DNA of 64,000 bases from assembly GCF_000430545.1 (NCBI RefSeq), contig NZ_AUMF01000016.1:58449-122448 (forward strand), in the 5' to 3' direction. The notes beneath the pieces are model-generated. The model saw nothing but the letters and a program-made list of their open reading frames with translations, ran no database searches and was not told where the DNA came from. This document shows, piece after piece, positions 56,538 through 64,000 of the stretch. A program made the position numbers and the translations under genes. This DNA comes from Tenacibaculum ovolyticum DSM 18103. Lineage in GTDB: Bacteria > Bacteroidota > Bacteroidia > Flavobacteriales > Flavobacteriaceae. Position 1 is the stretch's first letter. Every line of letters begins with the position of its first letter.

Positions 56538-57425
56538 ATGAATACTGTTACAGTTGTTGATACAATTTCTCGTGAAGATTTTTATCGAAATTTTGTTAAA
56601 AAAAATAAGCCATTGCTTATAAAAAATCAGACTAGAGAATGGGCAGCCAGAGAATTATGGACTACCGATTATTTTAAAAATGAAAAATGGAATTTAGAAA
56701 TGATTGCCAAAAAAGGTGATGTTTCTAAAGGAAATAGAGAACAGGTTAAATTGGCAGATTATATAGATAACTTAATAGCATATGAAAAAGAAAAAGCAAA
56801 AGGGACAGGTAAGCAATTAGAAAAGCCTGCATATTTACATGATGTTCCTATTTTCAATTTACTACCAGATTTAACGAAAGATATAGAACCTTTTCCGTTA
56901 GAATTATTTCCAAAATGGTACTGGAAAAACTACCAGAATTATATTCAGTTTTTTATGGGAAGTTCAGATAGTGTAACTCCTTTGCATTTTGATACACTTT
57001 GCACGCATAATATGTTTTTTCAAATGGTTGGTGCTAAAAAATTTATTTTAATTGAAGCTAAACAAAAAGATTTATGCTACTTACAACGTTGGCGATGGTC
57101 TAAAATTGATGCATCAAATGTTGACTACAGTGAATTTCCAAATGCAGAAAAATTAAACATTCAAGAGGTAATTGTTAAAGGAGGCGATATTTTATACATG
57201 CCATCGGGAATGTTGCACCAAGTACATAGTTTAAGTTTTTCAATATCATTTAATATAGACTGGCATACAGCTAAAAGTGCTGCTTCTGGAATTTTATCAA
57301 AATTTAAAGGAGCTCCATGGAAAAACATGTACTATAATTGTTTGATTTTTATTGGGGTAGCTTTAAAGATACCTTCAAAATATATTTTTCCGTATTACAA
57401 ATCATATTTAAACTACGTCAGTTAA
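56538..57425 (+). CDS. JmjC/cupin_8-type Fe(II)/2-oxoglutarate oxygenase
   Basis: 295 residues. VTPLHFDTLCTHNMFFQMVGAKKFILI (HxD metal ligands near 150-152, then the strand of the jelly roll) and GDILYMPSGMLHQVHSL with the distal His near 225 form the facial triad. IQFFMGSSDSVTPLHFD precedes it. The length and layout fit small JmjC hydroxylases. Inside the lipopeptide operon, 11 bases after the Dab aminotransferase, it most likely beta-hydroxylates an amino acid or carrier-bound residue such as Asp or Dab. The substrate is inference. No signal peptide. Confidence 0.8.
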   Translation: MNTVTVVDTISREDFYRNFVKKNKPLLIKNQTREWAARELWTTDYFKNEKWNLEMIAKKGDVSKGNREQVKLADYIDNLIAYEKEKAKGTGKQLEKPAYLHDVPIFNLLPDLTKDIEPFPLELFPKWYWKNYQNYIQFFMGSSDSVTPLHFDTLCTHNMFFQMVGAKKFILIEAKQKDLCYLQRWRWSKIDASNVDYSEFPNAEKLNIQEVIVKGGDILYMPSGMLHQVHSLSFSISFNIDWHTAKSAASGILSKFKGAPWKNMYYNCLIFIGVALKIPSKYIFPYYKSYLNYVS

Positions 57426-57493
57426 TCTGTCTACCTACTATTATACTACCTACAAATTAATTAAAACTAACTAAGCAACGCGCTCTTTTAATC

Positions 57494-60400
57494 ATGAAAA
57501 AAGCACAAAATAATATAGAAAAGATTTATCCTTTAACCCCTATGCAAGAAGGGATGTTATTTCATACTATTAGAGATAAAAACTTAGAGGCATATTTCAT
57601 TCAATTATCGTATTCAGTTTCGGGAAAAATAGATATAGAAATTTTTTCAGAAAGTATTGATGTTTTAAGTAAAAGGCACGATATATTTCGTACAGCTTTT
57701 GTTTATGAGTCAACTGAAAGACCTATTCAGGTTGTGCTTAGAAACAGAAAAATAGCATTAAATATTTTAGATAAAACAACATTACACCCTAGCGATTATA
57801 AAAATTTTATTGAAACCTTTAAAGATGCGGATGTTAAAAAAGGGTTTGATTTGGTAAAAGAACCTCTTGTACGACTTTCTATCATTAAAAAAGGAGATGA
57901 TTCTTACGATTTTCTGTGGAGTTTTCACCATATTATTGTAGACGGTTGGTGTAATACAATCATAGTAGAAGAATTAAATGAAATCTATGCATCATTACTG
58001 CATAATAGAAAAATAGTACTCCCAGAACCTGTTTTATATAGTACGTATATTAAATGGCTTGAAGGTAAAGATACTGCAAGTACTACAAAATATTGGAATA
58101 CATACTTAGAAGGTTATAATCATATTGCAGAAATACCTAAAATTACAAATACTACCACTAACGTTGACCTCCGAAATGCAGTTGAAAAGAGTATACTTAG
58201 TAAAAAAACAACAGCTAAGTTAGCTATTATTGCTAAAAGTAATACAGTTACATTAAACGATATATTTCAAACCTTTTGGGGACTAATATTAGCTAAATAT
58301 AGCGGGTCAAATGACGTTGTTTATGGAAATGTAGTATCAGGAAGACCTCCTGAATTACATGGGATGGATAGATGTTTAGGGCTTTTTATGAATACTATTC
58401 CAGTACGGATTCATTTCAAAGAAGAAGAAGCATTATTAGATATCACAAAAAGAGTACATGACGATTTTTTAGAAGGGACTCCTTATCATTATAGTTCTTT
58501 AGTAGAAATTCAAAATGCTACACCGCTTAAATCAAATTTAATAAAGCATATTATCGCTTTTGAAAATTATCCTATTGCACAAGAAGATAAAGAAGATATA
58601 TTATTTGAGATATCTAATGTAAATACTTTTGAACGTACAAATTATAACTTTGATCTCGATGTAGAATTAGGTGAAGAAATTGAAATATCTTTTTTCTACC
58701 ATCCTGAAGTATATCATCCAGAATTGGTGAAAAAGATAAAAAATAGTTTTGAAACATTAATCCATCAATTTGCTGAAAATCCAAATGAAAAAGTTGAAAA
58801 TATTAGTTTTATCTCTAAAGAAGATGAAAATGAATTGTTATATAATTTCAATAATGAAGCTGTAGATTTAAAGAATAACCAGCCAATAAATGTATTGTTT
58901 GAAGAAGAAGTACAAGAGAAACCTGAGTGTATAGCTATAACACATAATGATGTTGAATGGACTTATAAAAAACTAAATTCTAGAGCCAATCAAATAGCAA
59001 ACACATTATTGAAAAATGGCTTAGAAAAAGGGAATTTTGTGGGGCTACACTTAGAAAGATCTCCAGAGTTAATTGCTGCTTTATTAGGAATATTTAAAGC
59101 AGGTGGAGTATATGTTCCAATGGACACACAAAACCCTGCTACTAGAACTTTAGAACTTCTTAAGGATGGAGAGTTAAAAGCTTTAATAAGTGAAAAAGAA
59201 CATTTATTAGCATTAAAAGGAGCAGCTCTTTTTGATAATGAATTACAGCAAATAATTTGTTTAGATAATGATTTGTTCTCTAGTGATTTAGAATCTGTAG
59301 AGGCGAAAATCATAGTTAGTTCTGTACATGATATTGTTAAAAATGACAACAATAATCCTGAGAACGTTAATGAACAAAGTGATTGGGCTTATATGTTATA
59401 TACTTCTGGTTCTACAGGGAAACCAAAAGGAGCAATTACAAGACATAACGGTGCTTTAAATCATATTTTGGCAGAATATAAGGCTCTTGATTTAAAAGAT
59501 GGATTTTGTTTTTTACAAAGTGCAAGTATTGCTTCTGATATTTCTGTTTGGCAAATATTAGCGCCTTTATTAAAAGGAGGAAAGGTTTTAATCGCCGATA
59601 AAGACGATGTATTAGATTATCAAAAGACTCTTGACTTAATGAAAGAGCACAATGTTACTATTGCAGAATTTGTACCTTCATATTTAATAGGCTTTGTAGA
59701 TCTTATTTTAGAACTAAACCCACAAGAAAATATATTGCCTTCATTAGAATGGATGATGATGGTAGGAGAAGAAATACCAGTTAAATTAGTAAATGATTGG
59801 TTAAAATTATTTCCTGAATGTAAGGTGTTAAATGGTTATGGTCCTTGTGAAGCTTCAGATGATATTACACAATTTGAAATTACAGAACCTTTGCCTTTAA
59901 ACACACCTAAAGTGTCTATTGGTAAGCCAATTGATAACATGAATATTTTTGTGTTAGATGATAATGAAAAATTAGTGCCAATTGGTATTCCTGGTGAAAT
60001 TTGTGTCTCTGGTATTGGTGTTGGTGCTGGTTATTTTAAAGATGCTGAAAAAACAGCAAAAAGCTTCAGGCCAAATCCATTCCCTAAAACTTTAGGGGAT
60101 ACAATGTATAAAACAGGAGATTTAGGAAGGTGGTTACCAAATGGGAATTTAGAGTTTTTAGGAAGAAAAGACAGGCAATTAAAAATTAGAGGGAATAGGG
60201 TTGAATTAGGAGAAATAGAAGCGCTTATAAGAGATAGTCAATTAATAGAAAATGTAGCTGTTGTAGCGCATAAAAAATCACCGTCTGACACTCCTTTAAT
60301 TGCTTTTGTTATTCAAAAAAATAAAGAAGAAACAGAATTTGTAAATAAATATTTAGACAGAAATATTTTACAAGAAAGCAATTCAGATACGCTATACGCT

Positions 60401-63400
60401 ACAAGAATAGCTAAAAAAGAAAGTGTTGAACTAGAAAAGTTATTGATAGAAAAATGTAGTAAAGGATTGCCAAGTTATATGCAACCTAATGAATATGTTT
60501 TTGTTGATAAAATACCTCAAAATTTAAGTGATAAAGTTGATGAAAAAAAATTATTGGCTATCTATAAAAAGCAAATTAATGGTCGTTCTAAAACATTAAT
60601 TGATGTAGAAGAATGTAAAACATCAACAGAAAAAATAATAAAAACTATTTGGGGAAAAGTTCTTCAAAGAAAACCTATTGGGGCTTCTGATGATTTCTTT
60701 GAAAAAGGTGGTCATTCCTTATTAGCAATGCGAGTAAAATCAGCAATTCAAAAACAAATGAAAATACAACTAGACATTAAAGATCTATTTGTATATACAA
60801 AATTAAACGAACTTGCTGCTCATATTGATAAAGAACCTATTTCAGAAGAAGTAAACGAAATAACAATTCAAAAAAGACCAGAACGTATTCCGTTATCTTA
60901 CGCACAAGAACGTTTGTGGTTTATAGACACATTAGAAGGAAGTACAGAATATAATGTAAGCTCTGTCTTACAATTAAAAGGAAACTTAAACAAAACACTT
61001 TTAGAATCTAGTTTAAGAGAAATAGTAAATAGACACGAAACACTTAGAAGTTTAATAAAGGAAGACAAAGATATTCCTTATTTAGATTTTTTATCATCAG
61101 AAAACTGGACTATAGATTTTAAAGATTCTATAGAAGATACTCGTTTAAATGAAGAGATAGAATTACTTACATCTAAACCATTTAATTTAGCAGAAGACTT
61201 TAAATTAAGAGCTCATATTATACAACAGGCTTCAAATGTAAACATGTTGGTTTTGGTGATGCATCATATCGCTTCTGATGGTTGGTCTGAAAGTATTTTA
61301 GTAGAAGAATTATTAGAATTATATGAGGCTGGAATCAATAATAAAACACCAAAATTACCTGAACTAAAGATTCAATATACAGATTATATACTTTGGCAAC
61401 AAAAGAAAAAACATACGTTAGAAGATCAAACTAATTATTGGAAAAATCAATTAGCTGATGTAACTAAACTTAATTTTCCTACAGATTACACAAATGTAGT
61501 TAACCCAAGTAACGATGGAAATTCGGTACTAACAACTATAAATAAAAATTTACTTGACAAACTAAAGCTATTAAGTACAAATAACGGTAGTACTTTATAC
61601 ATCACTTTACTTTCTGCTTTTAAAATTCTTTTATATAAGTATACAGGTCAACAAGATATATGTGTTGGTACACCTGTTGCAGGGAGAACTAGTCAAGAAA
61701 TAGAAAACTTAATTGGTTTTTTCATTAACATGTTAGTTATAAGAAGTGAAGTAAAACCAGAAATTAATTTCACAAAGTTTTTATCTGAAGTTAAAAACAC
61801 ATCACTTGACGCTTATACAAATCAAGAAATACCATTTGAAAAAGTTGTAGAAGCAACAGTTAAACAAAGAGATATTTCTGATAGAAACCCGTTATATCAA
61901 GTTTTATTTAACTTCCAAAACACACCTAGAGTTCAAGAGATATTATTAGGAGATTTAGAAGTAGATTTTATAGAACCAAGTACTTTAAAAGTAAAAGCAG
62001 ATTTACACTTTATAGTTGCAGAACATCCAGGAAATGATGGTTTAATACTAGAAGTTGAATATCCAACAGATTCATACAAGAAATCAACAATTGAAAGATT
62101 GGTTTCACATTATATTCAACTACTTGATTCCGTAGTTGAAAACCCAATGTTGCCAATTAGTAGATTAGGTATTCTAGATACCGATGAAACCATTCAACTG
62201 CATTATGATTTTAATAAAACAGCTTTACGATATTCAAAAGAGAAATCAGTTATAGCAGTTTTTAAGGAACAAGTAATTAAAACTCCTAATAATATAGCTT
62301 TAGCTTTTGAGGGAGAAACAATGACATATGAAGATTTAGATAAAAAATCTAATAAGGTAGCAAGTTATATGCAAGCTACTAATATTACTGAGGGTTCTCA
62401 TATAGGAATCTTATTTAATAGAGGATTTGAAATGATTATAAGTATCATTGGAATCTTAAAATCTGGAGCTACTTATGTACCATTAGATCCATCTTTACCT
62501 TTAAACAGGCTCTCTTTTATTATCGAAGATGCTGCTATTAATACGATTCTTTATAAAGAAGAAGCATTAAAAGCAATACTATCAATAAACGAAGATCAAT
62601 TCATTCAAATAGATGAGCTATTAGCATCAAATTTTTCTTATAGACCAGTAACTAGAAATATTACGAGTACTGCATATATAATGTATACATCGGGTACTAC
62701 AGGAACGCCTAAAGGAATCTTAATTACGGATGAAAATATTTTAACCTTAGTATATGATAAAGATGCCATTCAAATTCAATCTGATGATCGAGTTTTACAA
62801 TGGTCTAATTATGCCTTTGATGGAGCTACTTATGAAATATTTGGAAGTTTATTATCTGGAGCTAGCCTATTTTTAATTCCTAATTCTTATGCTGCAAACA
62901 TTGCTGATTTAGCAACTATTGTAAAAGGGGAAAAATTAACAGTAGCCTTTTTAACTACTGCATTATTCAACTCTTTTGTAGATTACGATTTATCTAGTTT
63001 AAATACTATTAGAATATTATTATTTGGAGGAGAACAGGTTTCTGTAAATCATGTAGAAAGAGCCTTTGAAGCTTTAGGAGCAGATGTACTAATTCATGTT
63101 TATGGACCTACAGAAACTACTACTTATGCAACGTATCATCCTATAAAAAATATACCTAAACAAGCACATACTATTCCTATCGGAAAACCCCTTTCTAATA
63201 CACAATTATATGTATTAGATACAGAACAGCAACTTGTACCTATTGGTGTTGCTGGAGAACTTTATATTGGAGGATCTGGAGTTGCTAAAGGATATTTAAA
63301 TAGAGCAGATTTAACAACAGAACATTTTATAAAAAGTCCTTTTAAGGTTGAAGACAGACTTTACAGAACTGGAGATTTAGTTCGTTGGTCAGAAGAAGGA

Positions 63401-64000
63401 AACATTGAATTTATAGGTAGAACAGACAATCAAGTTAAAATTAACGGATACCGTATTGAATTAGGCGAAATAGAAACTGTACTCTTTGAAGATGCTTCTG
63501 TTTTGACTTGTTGCATTTTAGTAAAACAAGATGCTAACGCAAACAAACGATTAGTATGTTATATTGTAGGGGACCTTAATTTTGAAAAAGAAAAAACACA
63601 AAATTTTTTACAAGAAAAATTACCAAACTATATGGTGCCTAGCATTTGGGTAGTGCTAGATCAAATGCCTTTAAACAGTAATGGTAAAATAGATAGAAAA
63701 GCTTTACCTGAACCAGATATGAGTCTTTTATCAAGTTCTGAATATGTTGAGCCAACCAATGCTGTTGAAGAGAAATTAGTTAGTATATGGCAAGAACTAT
63801 TAAGTATTGATAAAATAGGAATACATGATAACTTTTTTGAAATTGGAGGACACTCTATTTTAGCTACCCGTGTTATTTCGATGATTAGAAAAGAATTAGC
63901 AATAGAAGTACCTGTTAAATTAATGTTTACCCAACCTACTATTGCTAGATTTGCATCTCAACTAAGCAATTTTTCTAAAAACACGTTACTTCCTGAAATA
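57494..64000 (+). CDS. NRPS (5' part): C-A-PCP-C-A-PCP..., continues past the window
   Basis: An open frame of 2169 codons from ATG 57494 to the window edge, no stop. C domain (about 10-450) starting IYPLTPMQEGMLFHT, the DCL-type opening expected downstream of an E domain, with HHIIVDGW near 146. A domain (TSGSTGKPKG near 636; pocket D-I-W-E-M-V-G-D-D, again acidic and Dab-like). PCP near 1070 (EKGGHSLL). Second C (HHIASDGW near 1258), second A (TSGTTGTPKG near 1730; pocket D-G-Y-F-L-G-V-T-Y, close to the Ile code) and PCP near 2113 (EIGGHSIL). The next C begins at the edge. It carries on the chain from the E-terminated NRPS. Confidence 0.9.
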   Translation, partial: MKKAQNNIEKIYPLTPMQEGMLFHTIRDKNLEAYFIQLSYSVSGKIDIEIFSESIDVLSKRHDIFRTAFVYESTERPIQVVLRNRKIALNILDKTTLHPSDYKNFIETFKDADVKKGFDLVKEPLVRLSIIKKGDDSYDFLWSFHHIIVDGWCNTIIVEELNEIYASLLHNRKIVLPEPVLYSTYIKWLEGKDTASTTKYWNTYLEGYNHIAEIPKITNTTTNVDLRNAVEKSILSKKTTAKLAIIAKSNTVTLNDIFQTFWGLILAKYSGSNDVVYGNVVSGRPPELHGMDRCLGLFMNTIPVRIHFKEEEALLDITKRVHDDFLEGTPYHYSSLVEIQNATPLKSNLIKHIIAFENYPIAQEDKEDILFEISNVNTFERTNYNFDLDVELGEEIEISFFYHPEVYHPELVKKIKNSFETLIHQFAENPNEKVENISFISKEDENELLYNFNNEAVDLKNNQPINVLFEEEVQEKPECIAITHNDVEWTYKKLNSRANQIANTLLKNGLEKGNFVGLHLERSPELIAALLGIFKAGGVYVPMDTQNPATRTLELLKDGELKALISEKEHLLALKGAALFDNELQQIICLDNDLFSSDLESVEAKIIVSSVHDIVKNDNNNPENVNEQSDWAYMLYTSGSTGKPKGAITRHNGALNHILAEYKALDLKDGFCFLQSASIASDISVWQILAPLLKGGKVLIADKDDVLDYQKTLDLMKEHNVTIAEFVPSYLIGFVDLILELNPQENILPSLEWMMMVGEEIPVKLVNDWLKLFPECKVLNGYGPCEASDDITQFEITEPLPLNTPKVSIGKPIDNMNIFVLDDNEKLVPIGIPGEICVSGIGVGAGYFKDAEKTAKSFRPNPFPKTLGDTMYKTGDLGRWLPNGNLEFLGRKDRQLKIRGNRVELGEIEALIRDSQLIENVAVVAHKKSPSDTPLIAFVIQKNKEETEFVNKYLDRNILQESNSDTLYATRIAKKESVELEKLLIEKCSKGLPSYMQPNEYVFVDKIPQNLSDKVDEKKLLAIYKKQINGRSKTLIDVEECKTSTEKIIKTIWGKVLQRKPIGASDDFFEKGGHSLLAMRVKSAIQKQMKIQLDIKDLFVYTKLNELAAHIDKEPISEEVNEITIQKRPERIPLSYAQERLWFIDTLEGSTEYNVSSVLQLKGNLNKTLLESSLREIVNRHETLRSLIKEDKDIPYLDFLSSENWTIDFKDSIEDTRLNEEIELLTSKPFNLAEDFKLRAHIIQQASNVNMLVLVMHHIASDGWSESILVEELLELYEAGINNKTPKLPELKIQYTDYILWQQKKKHTLEDQTNYWKNQLADVTKLNFPTDYTNVVNPSNDGNSVLTTINKNLLDKLKLLSTNNGSTLYITLLSAFKILLYKYTGQQDICVGTPVAGRTSQEIENLIGFFINMLVIRSEVKPEINFTKFLSEVKNTSLDAYTNQEIPFEKVVEATVKQRDISDRNPLYQVLFNFQNTPRVQEILLGDLEVDFIEPSTLKVKADLHFIVAEHPGNDGLILEVEYPTDSYKKSTIERLVSHYIQLLDSVVENPMLPISRLGILDTDETIQLHYDFNKTALRYSKEKSVIAVFKEQVIKTPNNIALAFEGETMTYEDLDKKSNKVASYMQATNITEGSHIGILFNRGFEMIISIIGILKSGATYVPLDPSLPLNRLSFIIEDAAINTILYKEEALKAILSINEDQFIQIDELLASNFSYRPVTRNITSTAYIMYTSGTTGTPKGILITDENILTLVYDKDAIQIQSDDRVLQWSNYAFDGATYEIFGSLLSGASLFLIPNSYAANIADLATIVKGEKLTVAFLTTALFNSFVDYDLSSLNTIRILLFGGEQVSVNHVERAFEALGADVLIHVYGPTETTTYATYHPIKNIPKQAHTIPIGKPLSNTQLYVLDTEQQLVPIGVAGELYIGGSGVAKGYLNRADLTTEHFIKSPFKVEDRLYRTGDLVRWSEEGNIEFIGRTDNQVKINGYRIELGEIETVLFEDASVLTCCILVKQDANANKRLVCYIVGDLNFEKEKTQNFLQEKLPNYMVPSIWVVLDQMPLNSNGKIDRKALPEPDMSLLSSSEYVEPTNAVEEKLVSIWQELLSIDKIGIHDNFFEIGGHSILATRVISMIRKELAIEVPVKLMFTQPTIARFASQLSNFSKNTLLPEI

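Noticed and set aside
35181..64000. Pure siderophore NRPS cluster
   Set aside because: A Dab aminotransferase and Asp-like module are compatible, but there are no siderophore receptor, exporter or reductase genes in view, and the FAAL-KS-aminotransferase start points to a lipopeptide. It remains open for the part beyond the window.

Overview
The window is strongly AT-rich. It carries typical Flavobacteriia traits: many short SPII lipoproteins starting MKK, an SusR-unrelated TPR/AraC membrane-type regulator, an UpxY-type NusG paralog, a LodA/LodB pair, a Bacteroidetes-style Hcp (TssD) and Bacteroidetes-style split LanB genes. I read it as an accessory-rich stretch of a chromosome from a (probably marine) member of the Flavobacteriaceae. 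Genus cannot be fixed from the sequence alone.

Layout. 1-2.8 kb: a two-gene, start/stop-coupled AAA-type ATPase + HEPN-like operon bracketed by an 11-bp inverted pair, which looks like a candidate defence cassette. 3-7.4 kb: an HD alarmone-hydrolase-like gene, a guanine/nucleoside deaminase, a heme-motif lipoprotein and a LodB-like flavoprotein. 7.5-10.7 kb: a giant oxidase fusing a catalase-fold domain to a LodA-like quinoprotein. 10.8-13.9 kb: an Hcp-peptidase toxin, its probable immunity lipoprotein, and decayed copies of both ends of a related toxin around a second lipoprotein. 14.4-17.4 kb: a controller-protein-regulated type II restriction-modification system with recognisable operators at both promoters. 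17.6-19.2 kb: a RadC-type gene flanked by a diverged repeat pair, then six 42-bp tandem repeats. 19.4-21.7 kb: small housekeeping or unknown genes. 21.8-28.3 kb: an operon with PLD-like, GMC oxidoreductase, VioB-type ferritin-like, DUF1566 and SRPBCC proteins. 29.2-34.3 kb: a minimal RiPP locus with split LanB, a TPR/AraC regulator and a 45-residue lanthipeptide-type precursor that lacks cysteine.

34.5-64 kb (running off the right edge): a co-directional lipopeptide biosynthetic operon. A NusG-like specialised antiterminator leads it. FAAL-ACP comes next, then KS-ACP-aminotransferase-C (the beta-amino fatty acid logic of mycosubtilin/iturin, without an embedded AT). An NRPS A*-PCP-C-A-PCP-C-A-PCP-C-A-PCP-E follows, then a diaminobutyrate-type aminotransferase, a JmjC/cupin oxygenase, and a second NRPS C-A-PCP-C-A-PCP... 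that continues beyond base 64000. Hand-read A-domain pockets suggest two acidic, Dab-like sites, one Asp-like site in the epimerising module and one Ile-like site. The first adenylation domain has lost its core motifs. The inferred product is a beta-amino-acyl lipopeptide with Dab and (possibly hydroxylated) D-Asp residues.

The strongest candidates for something undescribed are the flavobacterial beta-amino lipopeptide pathway with a dead first A domain, the ATPase-HEPN operon, the cysteine-less split-LanB RiPP, and the catalase-fold/LodA fusion.
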